From: Paludibacteraceae bacterium
GTDB taxonomy: Bacteria > Bacteroidota > Bacteroidia > Bacteroidales > Paludibacteraceae
Direction: 5' to 3'
Length of the DNA stretch: 64,000 nt
Assembly (NCBI GenBank): GCA_017456885.1
Contig: JAFTIM010000002.1
Location: 62,001-126,000 of the forward strand
This document shows positions 51,826 to 61,831 of the stretch, one piece after another. The notes beneath the pieces were generated by a model. It was not told the DNA's origin, made no database searches, and saw only the letters and a program-made list of their open reading frames with translations. The position numbers and the translations under genes were made by a program. Each line of letters opens with the position of its first letter. Position 1 is the stretch's first letter.

Positions 51826-51853
51826 TTAATTATTTCATTTAAATTTTAAAATC

Positions 51854-52318
51854 ATGAAAAAAATCACATTAATTTTAATTTCTCTATTTTGCATATTACC
51901 TATTTATGCTGAAAAAGTAAAGAAAAAAGTTATACTTCCTGCAGGTACTATTGTCACAATAAGAACATTAGAAGTTGTAACATCTAAAGAACATAGCTCT
52001 CCTATATGCGAGGTAAATGCTGATGTTTGGGACGAGAACGGAGAGTTCATTCTTATAAAGGAAGGAACTCCTGCTGATGTGCAACTAATTACACAAAGAG
52101 GATCTATTTGGGGAGATGCAGGTTCCATACAATTTCAACCAATATCAACCAAAGCTTTTAATGGTCGTTTAATAGGTTTTGATCGACAAAAAGTTACTTT
52201 TTCTGGAAATGAAGATGCCTTAAGTGCAAGAAAAAGAAGAGCAAAAGTTTTGTCTGGTACATCTTTCCGTGCTTACACTGCTAACGATTTGTATTTTACT
52301 GTAGAAGTAGAAGAATAA
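51854..52318 (+). CDS. Secreted protein of unknown function
   Basis: The 154-aa precursor has a signal peptide (MKKITLILISLFCILPIYA). The mature part is beta-rich with LPAGTIVTIRTLEVV and KEGTPADVQL, resembling barrel-type domains of envelope-stress or secretion accessory proteins, but no family is certain. It is probably monocistronic. Confidence 0.65.
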   Translation: MKKITLILISLFCILPIYAEKVKKKVILPAGTIVTIRTLEVVTSKEHSSPICEVNADVWDENGEFILIKEGTPADVQLITQRGSIWGDAGSIQFQPISTKAFNGRLIGFDRQKVTFSGNEDALSARKRRAKVLSGTSFRAYTANDLYFTVEVEE

Positions 52319-52519
52319 TTTTTCATATTTTTTACTGTTCTAATTATTATGAAGGGAGAGAAGGAAAGTTTGTTTCTTTCTCTTTTTTATACCTTAACGT
52401 TTATCCTATTTTTTGACAATTTATCGGCCATATAAAACGCACGTATTTTTTGTTCTGTTCCTTTTTAAAATATTGACGACCGATTGACAATCTACCTATC
52501 TTTGCAGAAAAAATCAAAT

Positions 52520-53038
52520 TTGTCAAACTCAAGAAAACCAATTTTCGGAATATGTCCAAAATCCCCGAAAACGCTTTCCGAATGGAAATTCTGCTCGCAC
52601 TATCGTTTTGGATTTGATATTTGGGGAGTTATCATATTTTTGGTGGTGATGCTGCCTACCTGCTTGTGGTGTGTCGTTCCTTCTCCGGCCGATGTGTTGA
52701 GGGTGGCATCCCGCACGCCCGTTGTCGATGCTGTAGGGTCGGTTTTTCAGGTGCTGCTGATTGCCGGGCTTTGCTGTGTTGTCAATCAAGAGCGGCAAAA
52801 AATCCGCTTTTCAAGGCTTGTTATTTGGTCGATGGTGTGCATTTTGATTTATTTCGCCGGCTGGGCGATTTACTATTTGGGCATTGCTACGCCGTTGGTC
52901 ATTCTGCTGATGACGGTTCCGCCGTGCGTGGCATTGCAGCTTTTTGCCCTCGACCGCCAAAACCTGCCTGCCGTTGTATGTGCGTTGGGGTTCACCATTT
53001 GCCACTTGATTTTTGCCATCGTGAATTTTATGATGTAA
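52520..53038 (+). CDS. Integral membrane protein of unknown function
   Basis: The protein has five hydrophobic helices and begins its conserved part at FGFDIWGVIIFLVVMLPTCLW, followed by VPSPADVLR. This is a small family also seen in Firmicutes and Bacteroidota. The start is uncertain: a TATCTTTG -7 box (52497-52504) excludes upstream codons, leaving a TTG at 52520, which gives a longer N-terminus than usual. Confidence 0.7.
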   Translation: MSNSRKPIFGICPKSPKTLSEWKFCSHYRFGFDIWGVIIFLVVMLPTCLWCVVPSPADVLRVASRTPVVDAVGSVFQVLLIAGLCCVVNQERQKIRFSRLVIWSMVCILIYFAGWAIYYLGIATPLVILLMTVPPCVALQLFALDRQNLPAVVCALGFTICHLIFAIVNFMM

Positions 53039-53194
53039 GTGTGGCGTGGTTGTACTGCCTACTTTTCCTGTTCGTAGTAGTACGAGTAGTCGATACCTTT
53101 CATAAAGGTTTCGCGGTCGTTGATTTCAGTTGACTACATGTTGTAGCCAACTCGTCAAGATTACAATTCAAAGTGCCATTTTGGCTCTTTGAGA

Positions 53195-53302
53195 CTATGG
53201 GCGTGGCACAACAAACATCTGGCAAATCTTATTGCTGATAAATGCGTATTGAGTCCCTTTCGGCTCTTCGTCAATCAAGTATGTCGTTAATGTTTTGCCC
53301 AT
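53195..53302 (-). pseudogene. N-terminal fragment of a GIY-YIG nuclease-family gene
   Basis: The minus strand encodes 35 aa beginning MGKTLTTYLIDEEPKGTQYA and continuing FISNKICQMFVVPRP, the N-terminus of Bacteroidota GIY-YIG proteins (which then normally enter the GIY-YIG domain), followed by a stop. A further open stretch at 53059-53133 ends YSYYYEQEK and may be the tail of this or another gene. The 319-bp gap 53039-53356 holds nothing else I can support. Confidence 0.6.
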
Positions 53303-53356
53303 AAGTATTTTTATCCCAGTGAATATCAAAATCTTTCTAAATCGTCAGGGTTAAAT

Positions 53357-54757
53357 TTACTTTCCGATGCAAAATTTGCTAAAAATGTTGCCGAGCACTT
53401 CGTCGGTGGTGATTTGGCCGGTGATTTCACCCAAATAGTTGAGGCATTCGCGCAGGTCTTGCGACAGAAAATCGCCTGATATTCCGCTATTTAGCCCATC
53501 GATGACGCGCAGAATTGCATCATGTGCGTGCAGCAGGGCTTCGTAGTGTCGCAGATTGGTCACGGTTACATCGTTGTGCCCGACCTCCGGCACTTGCGCC
53601 GTCGCCGACAACTGCCGGCGCAGGGCATCGATGTGGAGGTGTTGTTTGGCCGAAATGCCGATACTTTCGACCTGCGCGCCCGCGTATGCGTTCTTGATTT
53701 CTTGCAACGCCGCCGGTGTTACTTGGTCTATTTTGTTGAACACCAAAATGATTTTCTTGCCTTCCGCCTCTGCTAAAATTCTGTCTATCTGTACTTTATC
53801 AACATTTTGCATAGCGGCTGCATCTACCACCAACAGCACAATGTTGCTCTTGGCAATGGCGCCAAACGACCGCTCGATGCCCATACGTTCGATGGTGTCG
53901 GTGGTTTGACGGATGCCTGCCGTATCGACAAAACGAAACAACACTCCATCGATGTTGACGCTCTCTTCGATAATGTCGCGCGTGGTGCCGCTGATGTCGC
54001 TCACAATGGCACGCTCTTCGCCGACCAAGGCATTGAGCAGCGTCGATTTGCCGGCGTTCGTTTCGCCGACGATGGCCACCGGTATGCCGTTTTTGATCAC
54101 ATTTCCAACGCTGAACGAATCTGCCAAGTTCCTGATTTTTAGCTTAATATCATTTGCTAACTGATACAATTCGCTGCGGTCGGCAAACTCCAACTCTTCG
54201 TGGTCGGCAAAGTCGAGTTCCAACTCGACGAGCGAGGTGAATTGCAGCAATTTGTCGCGTAACGCCGTCAGTTCGTTCGAAAATCCGCCACGCATCTGGT
54301 TCATGGCCAAGCGGTGTGCAGCGCGGCTTTGCGAGGCAATCAGGTCGGCCACGGCCTCGGCTTGCGACAAATCCATTTTGCCATTCAAAAAGGCGCGTTG
54401 CGTAAATTCGCCGGCAGCAGCCATGCGGCAACCTTGCGCCAACAGCAGTTTCAGAATCGTTTGCTGAATATAGAGCGACCCGTGACAGGAGATTTCGACC
54501 ACGTTTTCGCCCGTAAACGAATGTGGCGCACAGAATTTTGTTACCAACACCTCGTCAATCGGATCGTTGCCGTCGCTTATTTGCCCGAAACGCACAGCAT
54601 TGGCGGGCATCGTTGCTATGGTTACACCATCGGTGGTCGCGCGGAAAATGCGGTCGCACACGCCGAAGGCATCGCGCCCCGAAATCCGAACAACAGCAAT
54701 GCCACCGATGCCCGGCGCCGTCGAAACGGCACAAATGGTTTGGTTGTCGATTAACAT
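53357..54757 (-). CDS. mnmE: tRNA modification GTPase MnmE
   Basis: The 466-aa protein has the N-terminal folate-binding domain (APGIGGIAVVRISG), helical domain, a G domain with P-loop GETNAGKSTLL and DTAGI, and the C-terminal CIGK motif. With MnmG it modifies U34 of certain tRNAs. The ATG at 54757 overlaps the upstream stop by ATGA. Confidence 0.96.
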   Translation of the reverse strand: MLIDNQTICAVSTAPGIGGIAVVRISGRDAFGVCDRIFRATTDGVTIATMPANAVRFGQISDGNDPIDEVLVTKFCAPHSFTGENVVEISCHGSLYIQQTILKLLLAQGCRMAAAGEFTQRAFLNGKMDLSQAEAVADLIASQSRAAHRLAMNQMRGGFSNELTALRDKLLQFTSLVELELDFADHEELEFADRSELYQLANDIKLKIRNLADSFSVGNVIKNGIPVAIVGETNAGKSTLLNALVGEERAIVSDISGTTRDIIEESVNIDGVLFRFVDTAGIRQTTDTIERMGIERSFGAIAKSNIVLLVVDAAAMQNVDKVQIDRILAEAEGKKIILVFNKIDQVTPAALQEIKNAYAGAQVESIGISAKQHLHIDALRRQLSATAQVPEVGHNDVTVTNLRHYEALLHAHDAILRVIDGLNSGISGDFLSQDLRECLNYLGEITGQITTDEVLGNIFSKFCIGK

Positions 54758-55347
54758 CAGAACACGATATTTTGAAAGATTATTTTTTCCAAACAAAACT
54801 CTATCACAAACGGAGAGAACACTATCGAAAGCGAATTTACCAACAAATAGAGATAGTATTTCTGTTCATCTTTAAGCAGACTATTGTCGACAGGCAACAA
54901 TATTTCCATCGCAAAACGCAACATATACGGCGAAAAAAGGGCAAAAACCCGAACAAAGAAAAAATTCGGGAATAACGCTAAAATCATTCTGGTAAAAAAA
55001 ACGCCCGTAAAACTATAACCGATGATTTTTTCATTTAACTCGTCAGGCATTTCCATACCATAAATTTTCTTCAACGAGAATTGCGATACCCAAAAAGCAA
55101 AAGGTATCGACAACAGGAAAATAATCAGCCACAATACGGGACGCAACAATATAACGACAAGCGAATCACCACTTAAAACCGCACCAAACAAAGCAAGCAA
55201 ACAGATAAACAAAATCATTGGCATTACATACGTTTGTTTTGCATTTCGATTGTCGGAAGCAATTCGTTGCCATTCGTTTTCGCTGTCAACAAGCAGATTC
55301 CATGCACGAGCAAAGACAAAACGTATGCAGTCCCAGATTTTCCTCAT
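54757..55347 (-). CDS. Membrane protein, Yip1-like fold
   Basis: The 196-aa product has a short cytoplasmic N-terminus and four to five hydrophobic helices with a FICLLALFGAVLSGDSLV segment. The length and helix spacing recall Yip1-domain proteins of Bacteroidota. It is coupled to mnmE by ATGA. Function unknown. Confidence 0.6.
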   Translation of the reverse strand: MRKIWDCIRFVFARAWNLLVDSENEWQRIASDNRNAKQTYVMPMILFICLLALFGAVLSGDSLVVILLRPVLWLIIFLLSIPFAFWVSQFSLKKIYGMEMPDELNEKIIGYSFTGVFFTRMILALFPNFFFVRVFALFSPYMLRFAMEILLPVDNSLLKDEQKYYLYLLVNSLSIVFSPFVIEFCLEKIIFQNIVF

Positions 55348-55353
55348 ATAATG

Positions 55354-57717
55354 TTATTTTCCGCTTAATTCGGCATGCATATTGGCTGCAGCCCTACGAC
55401 CATCGCCCATTGCAAGAATAACGGTAGCTCCTCCACGCACGATATCACCTCCTGCGTAAACACCTTTATGGCTACTTTGCATCTGCTCATTCACCACAAT
55501 GGTATTTTTACGACCCAATTCCAAGCCTTTTATCGAAGTCGGAACAATAGGATTCGGCGAAACGCCGACAGCAACAATAGCCATATCAATGTCCACCGTT
55601 TCGGTTTTCCCTTGTACGGGGACAGGGCTTCGGCGACCACTTTCGTCGGGTTCACCCAGCTCCATCACTTGCAAAACCACTTGTTTGACAGCACCTTTTT
55701 CGTCGGCGATATATTCTATCGGATTGTGCAAGGTTTTAAACTCGATACCCTCTTCCTTGGCATGCTTTATCTCTTCCAAACGGGCAGGCATTTCCTCTTC
55801 CGACCGACGATAGGCAATAAACACACGCTCGGCACCAAGCCTTTTTGCGGTACGACACGAGTCCATAGCCGTATTGCCACCGCCTACTACCATCACACTT
55901 TTTGCCTTATTGATAGGCGTATCCGTTTCCGCATTCGAGGCATCCATCAGATTCACACGTGTCAGATACTCATTCGACGACATTATGTTAATGGCATTCT
56001 CGCCGGGGATATTCATAAAGTTTGGCAATCCGGCTCCCGACGCCACAAAAATCCCTTTAAATCCTTCGTTTTCAAGTTCTTCAACACCGAGAGTTTTCCC
56101 TATGACACAATCTTTTACAAAACGGACACCCATTTTCTCAAGATTTTCAATCTCCACATCAACAATTCTGTTGGGAAGACGAAATTCGGGTATTCCATAT
56201 TTTAAAACACCACCTATCTCGTGCAGGGCTTCAAACACCGTTACATCATAGCCGTATTTGGCCATATCGCCTGCAAAAGCCAATCCCGCAGGACCCGAAC
56301 CAACAACCGCAATCTTTATTCCATTCGAGGGGGCTACTTCGGGTAATGCCATTTTTCCGCTTTCGCGTTCAAAATCGGCTACAAATCGTTCCAAGTTACC
56401 GATAGACACAGCAGGTTCTTTCATTTTCAGATGAATACAACGGCTTTCGCACTGTTTTTCTTGCGGACAAACACGACCACAAACAGCAGGCAATGCCGAT
56501 GTTGCTTTCAACACCTTGGCAGCCTCCAAAAATTCTCCTCGTTCCACATTTTTTATAAACGACGGAATGTTTATCCCTACAGGACAACCTTCCATACACG
56601 TCGGGTTGGCACAATCCAAGCAGCGTTTTGCTTCGAGCAGAGCCTGCTCCTTTGTCAAACCGATATTTACCTCCTCCGTGCGTGTCGTTGCTCGATAAAC
56701 AGGATCCAATTCGTTCATTTTGCAACGTGCAATTTGAGTACGCTCTTTCGGTTTCATCGCCTTACGAAGTTCCTGACGCCATTCGGCATCTCTGTTGGTC
56801 AACTCCGACAAAGGGGTGTTTTGTGTCATTTTGGCGGCATCGGCTTCCAATTCCGCTTTTATCATGGAGCCGACCACCTTATTATCGGTAGTGGTAATCG
56901 AATTTTCCAATTTTATCATTTCCTCTTTTTCCACCTCTTTAAACGCACCCATACGTTTAAACATCTCGTCGAAATCGACTGCATGACCATCAAACTCAGG
57001 TCCATCAACACACACAAACCTTGTTTTTCCGCCAACCGTAACACGACACGCACCGCACATACCCGTTCCGTCAACCATAATCGTATTCAACGAAACATCG
57101 GTCGGAATGCCATATTTTTTAGTCAGCAAACAACAAAACTTCATCATAATTGCCGGACCGATGGCAAAACATTTGTCCACTTTTTCACGTTTGATAACCG
57201 ACTCAATGCCTTCCGTAACCAACCCTTTATTGCCATAAGAGCCGTCGTCGGTCATAATAATCACCTCGTCGGAAGATTTTCGCACCTCGTCTTCCAAAAT
57301 AATCAGTTCCTTGCTTCGACCTGCCAACACCGAAACAACACGGTTGCCGGCTGCTTTTAACGCTTGAATAATCGGCAGCATCGGCGCTACACCGACACCA
57401 CCGCCGGCACAAACCACCGTTCCGAATTTTTCGATATGAGTGGCCTGCCCCAACGGACCTACCACATCGGCTATCGTATCGCCCACATTCAAACGACAAA
57501 GCTTGCTCGACGACAATCCCACCGATTGAACCACCAGCGTTATCGTACCTTTTTCCACGTCTGCCTCCGCTATTGTCAAAGGCATTCGCTCGCCTTTCTC
57601 ATCAACGCGAACAATCACAAAATGCCCTGCCTTACGCGATTTTGCAATAAGCGGGGCTTCGACTTCCAATTTGAAAACTTTTTCAGAAAATTGCTGTTTT
57701 GATACTATTTTATTCAT
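55354..57717 (-). CDS. Fused NADPH-dependent oxidoreductase (NfnAB/SudAB-like)
   Basis: The 787-aa protein joins two units. Residues 1-280 resemble the dihydroorotate-dehydrogenase electron-transfer/NfnA (SudB) subunit, with a CGACRVTVG 2Fe-2S Cys cluster near 220. Residues about 310-787 resemble glutamate-synthase small subunit/NfnB (SudA), with CLDCANPTCMEGCP iron-sulfur ligands and FAD/NAD sites (VGSGPAGLAFAGDMA, VVGGGNTAMD). It probably transfers electrons between NADH, NADPH and ferredoxin. The single-chain fusion is common in Bacteroidales. Confidence 0.9.
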   Translation of the reverse strand: MNKIVSKQQFSEKVFKLEVEAPLIAKSRKAGHFVIVRVDEKGERMPLTIAEADVEKGTITLVVQSVGLSSSKLCRLNVGDTIADVVGPLGQATHIEKFGTVVCAGGGVGVAPMLPIIQALKAAGNRVVSVLAGRSKELIILEDEVRKSSDEVIIMTDDGSYGNKGLVTEGIESVIKREKVDKCFAIGPAIMMKFCCLLTKKYGIPTDVSLNTIMVDGTGMCGACRVTVGGKTRFVCVDGPEFDGHAVDFDEMFKRMGAFKEVEKEEMIKLENSITTTDNKVVGSMIKAELEADAAKMTQNTPLSELTNRDAEWRQELRKAMKPKERTQIARCKMNELDPVYRATTRTEEVNIGLTKEQALLEAKRCLDCANPTCMEGCPVGINIPSFIKNVERGEFLEAAKVLKATSALPAVCGRVCPQEKQCESRCIHLKMKEPAVSIGNLERFVADFERESGKMALPEVAPSNGIKIAVVGSGPAGLAFAGDMAKYGYDVTVFEALHEIGGVLKYGIPEFRLPNRIVDVEIENLEKMGVRFVKDCVIGKTLGVEELENEGFKGIFVASGAGLPNFMNIPGENAINIMSSNEYLTRVNLMDASNAETDTPINKAKSVMVVGGGNTAMDSCRTAKRLGAERVFIAYRRSEEEMPARLEEIKHAKEEGIEFKTLHNPIEYIADEKGAVKQVVLQVMELGEPDESGRRSPVPVQGKTETVDIDMAIVAVGVSPNPIVPTSIKGLELGRKNTIVVNEQMQSSHKGVYAGGDIVRGGATVILAMGDGRRAAANMHAELSGK

Positions 57718-57745
57718 AACGATTATATCTGTTTTGTCTTAAATT

Positions 57746-58825
57746 TCATTTACAAGCAGCAACAAAGGCATTCATCTCGTCCAAATGAGCTTCTATACTT
57801 TGAAGCAATTTGAATTGTGCCTTTGCACGTTGCAGATTATGTTCCGCCGATTTCGTTTTATAATACACATCGCCGTTGATGTAATCGGTCAGGAACCGAA
57901 CGGTTTGCATATAAGTAAGCAATCTGCCGCCAAAAGGCAACAATGTTTTTTCCAACGGAGTAAGAAACGTTGCTGTTTCCAAATAACCTTTTGTGTAAGC
58001 TTTGAATATAGGCATATTCAAACGAACATTATCCAAATTTTCATCATCTTCGGCACCCGTATTGGCAGCCGTACGTATAAAGTCGCCAATATCGGACAAC
58101 ACAAACCCCGGCATCACCGTATCTAAATCGATGACACACAGAAACTTACCATCTTTGTCGAACAACATATTATTCACTTTCGTATCGCAGTGATTGATGC
58201 GTTTTCTGAGTTTTCTCTCTCTATAAAGTCGTTCGGGAAGACATAAATCGTATGCCCGTTTTTCTACCTCATCAATCAAATCCGCCACCTTGCAAACACG
58301 CTTCACGGGGTCGGTTACCACTGCCTCATAAAATTGTTGCAAACGAAACTCCATATTATGAAAATTCGGAATGGTTTCTCCCAACGGATCACCTGCCAAG
58401 TCAGACAAATCAGACTGAAACTGACCGAATGCACGCCCAGCATCGTAAGCGGAACTTTCTGTTACCTCATCCACCGAAATCGTATCGGGGATAAACAACA
58501 TAAACCGCCAATACGATTCCCCGTCGAAATGATACAACTGCCCATCACGGGTAGGTATCATGGTCAGTACTTTTCTGTCCAAGTCTTCAACACCTCTTTG
58601 TTTGAGTTTTGTACGCAGGTGGGAAGTTACTCTATGGATATTATTCTGCATCATATCCACATTCTGAAATATCACATGATTGATACGTTGCAAAAGATAA
58701 TCGGGAGCCGATGCCTCTTGCGTGCGTACAACAAACGTATCGTTAATAAGCCCCGCACCCAAAGGAGCACACGAGGCAAACGTGCCTTCTGTTGCAAACA
58801 AATCAAAAAGTTGTTGAGGATTCAT
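57746..58825 (-). CDS. NahK-like sugar 1-kinase (aminoglycoside phosphotransferase fold)
   Basis: The 359-aa protein has the APH-fold catalytic loop INHCDTKVNNMLF (catalytic Asp) and metal motif VIDLDTVMPG, plus N-terminal LGAGLINDTFVV. It resembles N-acetylhexosamine 1-kinases, which act on GlcNAc/GalNAc in glycan salvage. No partner pyrophosphorylase is in the window. Confidence 0.8.
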   Translation of the reverse strand: MNPQQLFDLFATEGTFASCAPLGAGLINDTFVVRTQEASAPDYLLQRINHVIFQNVDMMQNNIHRVTSHLRTKLKQRGVEDLDRKVLTMIPTRDGQLYHFDGESYWRFMLFIPDTISVDEVTESSAYDAGRAFGQFQSDLSDLAGDPLGETIPNFHNMEFRLQQFYEAVVTDPVKRVCKVADLIDEVEKRAYDLCLPERLYRERKLRKRINHCDTKVNNMLFDKDGKFLCVIDLDTVMPGFVLSDIGDFIRTAANTGAEDDENLDNVRLNMPIFKAYTKGYLETATFLTPLEKTLLPFGGRLLTYMQTVRFLTDYINGDVYYKTKSAEHNLQRAKAQFKLLQSIEAHLDEMNAFVAACK

Positions 58826-58911
58826 AATTTTACGTATTTATGATTGCAAAATTAAAAATAAAAAAGCAAAATGCCACAAAAACCGCCTAATTCAAAACCT
58901 TTATGTTTTCT

Positions 58912-58943
58912 TAAAAAAAAGAGATTCCAATTGGAATCTCTTA
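58912..58943 (-). terminator. rpmF terminator
   Basis: A perfect 10-bp stem (AAGAGATTCC with its complement) around AATT is followed on the minus strand by eight T. Confidence 0.85.
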
Positions 58944-58967
58944 AATTTTCTCGATAAAAATCGAATC

Positions 58968-59153
58968 TTACGCGTTTGCCACTTTTTCGATAGCTAATTT
59001 TCCTCTGTAGTAGCCGCATTCACCACATACCGTGTGATAAATATGCATAGCACCACAATTAGGACAAACGGCAAGAGTTGGAGCAACAGCCTTATCGTGA
59101 GTTCTTCTCTTGGCTGTTCTCTGTTTTGAATGTTTTCTCTTAGGATGTGCCAT
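58968..59153 (-). CDS. rpmF: 50S ribosomal protein L32
   Basis: The 61-aa protein begins MAHPKRKHSKQRTAKRR and has two Cys pairs (CPNCG, CGECG) of the zinc-binding L32 form. It follows yceD by 12 bases, the usual arrangement. Confidence 0.97.
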   Translation of the reverse strand: MAHPKRKHSKQRTAKRRTHDKAVAPTLAVCPNCGAMHIYHTVCGECGYYRGKLAIEKVANA

Positions 59154-59165
59154 TTCAAATTATTT

Positions 59166-59705
59166 TTAATTGTTGTCTAATATACTTTTTAACCTATCCC
59201 AACGCGGGTCGGTTGTTGCTTTATCTTCATTTTTGCGTTCCGAAGTATCGGTTTCATCTACCAAACATGCTTGTAAACATTTCTCCATCGTTTTTTCGCA
59301 TTCTCCTTCACGATGTTTATGCTGAATAGGGATTGCCAATGCAATCATTTCATACAAGAGCCAAGCCACGTTCAACTCTTCCGACTCGCTCGACACCACA
59401 ATCGTATCGTCGCCATTGTCGCAATACTCTTCGCCAATTTTCACAAAAAAGGTCTTTTCCGTGTTTATAGGCAACGACATCAACTCCAAACACCTATCGC
59501 ATGCAACTTGAATGCTCCCTTGCAGATGAAACAGAAACTCAAAGAACATCGTTTTTTTTGTAACGGTAAGTGTGACATCTATCAATCCGCCTTGTACATC
59601 CGTACTCTCTACCGCCGAGAAAAAATCGTCTGCCAACTTAAAACAAAACGTTTTGTTCTCTTTTATGTTTTTTAGCGATACATTATAAATTTCCAACTCG
59701 TCCAT
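59166..59705 (-). CDS. yceD: DUF177/YceD protein
   Basis: The 179-aa protein contains VACDRCLELMSLPI, the CxxCL-type core of the YceD family, and a later CEKTMEKCLQAC cluster. The family lies next to rpmF in many bacteria and is linked to 23S rRNA accumulation in plants (DUF177). A TACCTTTG -7 box precedes it (59728-59735). Confidence 0.9.
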   Translation of the reverse strand: MDELEIYNVSLKNIKENKTFCFKLADDFFSAVESTDVQGGLIDVTLTVTKKTMFFEFLFHLQGSIQVACDRCLELMSLPINTEKTFFVKIGEEYCDNGDDTIVVSSESEELNVAWLLYEMIALAIPIQHKHREGECEKTMEKCLQACLVDETDTSERKNEDKATTDPRWDRLKSILDNN

Positions 59706-59899
59706 TTTTTAGAGGCTAAAAAACTTTGCAAAGGTAACGAAAAACAATCTTAAAAAAAACTTTTTACGCCTTTTTTACACACAAAACTGCAAGTATTTAA
59801 AACAAAACAGCTTACAAGAGCAAAAAGATTAAAAAATGTTATTAAAAGCACACCGGAAAGAAAATCTTCATATATTTCACCTACTAAATTTTTATAACT

Positions 59900-61225
59900 A
59901 TGGGATCAAAAAAGAATTTCGTACTTGACACCAATGTCATTCTTCACGACTATCGCTGTTTGGACAATTTCGAGGAAAACGACATTTACATTCCTATTGT
60001 GGTACTCGAAGAGCTTGACCGCTTTAAAAAAGGAAACGAACAAATCAATTTCAACGCAAGGCAATTCGCTCGCGAAATCGACCTGCTTGCCGACGACAAC
60101 ATGTTCAAAGAAGGCGTCAGTCTGGGCGAAGGCAGAGGTCGATTGTTTATCATTGCCAAAAACGATTTCCCAAAAGAGTTGGAAGATACGTTTCTCACAA
60201 AAATACCCGACCATTTAATACTTGGAGCCACGCTCGCTTTGAGCAAACGCTTCCCCGAGGAAAAAACCATATTGGTGTCGAAAGATGTCAATCTGCGAAT
60301 GAAAGCCCGTTCGTTGGGCATTCTTGCCGAAGATTACATTACGGACAAAGTTACCAACATCGACATTTTTGAGCGTTCGAATGCCGTGTTCGACGACATT
60401 GCACCCGAACAAATCGACGCACTTTACAGCTCGCACGAAGGCATCGACATTGACGAATTTCCGTTCCGTTCCGATGTAGAGCCAAACGAATGTTTCGTGC
60501 TAAAAAGCAATCGTGCAAGCGCATTGGCCCGCTATGTAGCTGCCACGCAAAAGGTTGAAAGGATAGACAAAATGCGTGCTTTCGGCATCGAGCCTCGCAA
60601 CGCGGAACAAACTTTTGCACTAAATGTTCTTTTAGACGAAAATGTAAAACTTGTTGCCGTAACCGGTCGTGCCGGTACGGGAAAAACGCTGCTTGCACTT
60701 GCCGCCGCTCTGCAGCAACACGAACTCTACGAACAGATATTGCTTGCACGCCCGATAGTTGCCCTTGCCAACAAAGACCTCGGAGCACTACCCGGCGACG
60801 CACAAGAAAAAGTAGCTCCTTACATGCAACCGCTTTTCGACAATCTGAACGTTATCCGACGCAACCTCTCGTATCAAGGACCGGAGGTGAGAGTCATCGA
60901 CCAACTGCAAAAAGACGGCAATCTGATTATCGAGGCGCTTGCCTTTATCAGAGGAAGGAGCTTAAGCGATACCTATTTCATCATAGACGAAGCACAAAAC
61001 CTGACCCCACACGAGATTAAAACCATTATCACACGAGCAGGCGAAGGCACCAAAATCGTTTTCACCGGCGATATTTATCAAATAGACTCGCCTTATTTGG
61101 ACATGCAATCAAACGGACTTGTGTACATGATTGACCGCATGAAAGGGCAAGATATTTTCGCTCACGTAAATTTAATTAAGGGAGAACGCAGCGAGTTGTC
61201 GGAATTGGCAAGCAATTTGTTGTAG
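59900..61225 (+). CDS. phoH: PIN-PhoH fusion ATPase
   Basis: The 441-aa protein has an N-terminal PIN nuclease domain (VLDTNVILHDYRC, later VSKDVNLRMKA) and a C-terminal PhoH ATPase domain with Walker A GRAGTGKTLLALA and FIIDEAQN. PhoH2-type proteins act as RNA helicase/ribonucleases. The 195-bp upstream gap holds no gene. Confidence 0.93.
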   Translation: MGSKKNFVLDTNVILHDYRCLDNFEENDIYIPIVVLEELDRFKKGNEQINFNARQFAREIDLLADDNMFKEGVSLGEGRGRLFIIAKNDFPKELEDTFLTKIPDHLILGATLALSKRFPEEKTILVSKDVNLRMKARSLGILAEDYITDKVTNIDIFERSNAVFDDIAPEQIDALYSSHEGIDIDEFPFRSDVEPNECFVLKSNRASALARYVAATQKVERIDKMRAFGIEPRNAEQTFALNVLLDENVKLVAVTGRAGTGKTLLALAAALQQHELYEQILLARPIVALANKDLGALPGDAQEKVAPYMQPLFDNLNVIRRNLSYQGPEVRVIDQLQKDGNLIIEALAFIRGRSLSDTYFIIDEAQNLTPHEIKTIITRAGEGTKIVFTGDIYQIDSPYLDMQSNGLVYMIDRMKGQDIFAHVNLIKGERSELSELASNLL

Positions 61226-61254
61226 AAAATATTCATAGATTAAATAAAACTATT

Positions 61255-61776
61255 ATGAAAACAAAAACCAAAAAGACAAAAGATTTTACATCAAAGCTAT
61301 TGGCTATTCAGCACAGCATGCTAAATTTTGCTTACTCGCTGACACTCAACAAAGACGATGCAAAAGATTTGACACAAGAAACAACGATAAAGGTATTGAG
61401 CAACGAAGAAAAATTTGTCAACAATACCAATTTCAAAGGGTGGGTGCTTACCATCATGCGAAATATTTTTATCAACCAGTATCGCAAACAACTTGTTGCA
61501 CAAACCATTATTGATAGTCGTTTTGGCGATTTGTATGACATTAAGGACAATAAAGGCGAATCCTTTATTCAAACCGACAGTTTGTTTGCCTTAAACGAGA
61601 TAAGAAAGGCCATCTCGGATTTACCTCAAGCACAACGGCAACCATTTGCAATGTTTGTCGAAGGGTTTAAATACGAAGAGATTGCCGAAAAACTGCAATT
61701 ACCTTTAGGCACGGTTAAGAGTCGTATCTTTCTTGCACGAAAAATATTGCAGGAGCAGCTGAAAGATTACAGGTAA
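61255..61776 (+). CDS. ECF-family RNA polymerase sigma factor
   Basis: The 173-aa product has sigma region 2 (DAKDLTQETTIKVL) and region 4 (EEIAEKLQLPLGTVKSRIFLARK). No anti-sigma gene follows. It starts 29 bases after phoH and may be co-transcribed. Many Bacteroidales ECF factors of this length are general or stress regulators. Confidence 0.92.
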   Translation: MKTKTKKTKDFTSKLLAIQHSMLNFAYSLTLNKDDAKDLTQETTIKVLSNEEKFVNNTNFKGWVLTIMRNIFINQYRKQLVAQTIIDSRFGDLYDIKDNKGESFIQTDSLFALNEIRKAISDLPQAQRQPFAMFVEGFKYEEIAEKLQLPLGTVKSRIFLARKILQEQLKDYR

Positions 61777-61794
61777 AAGACAACTGCTTACCAA

Positions 61795-61823
61795 TAAAAA
61801 AAGCCTCGTATGAGGCTTTTTTT
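61795..61823. terminator. Bidirectional terminator
   Basis: AAAAAAAGCCTC-GTAT-GAGGCTTTTTTT lies between the convergent sigma-factor gene and the gene at 61832 and has T runs on both strands. Confidence 0.9.
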
Positions 61824-61831
61824 ATTGGTTA

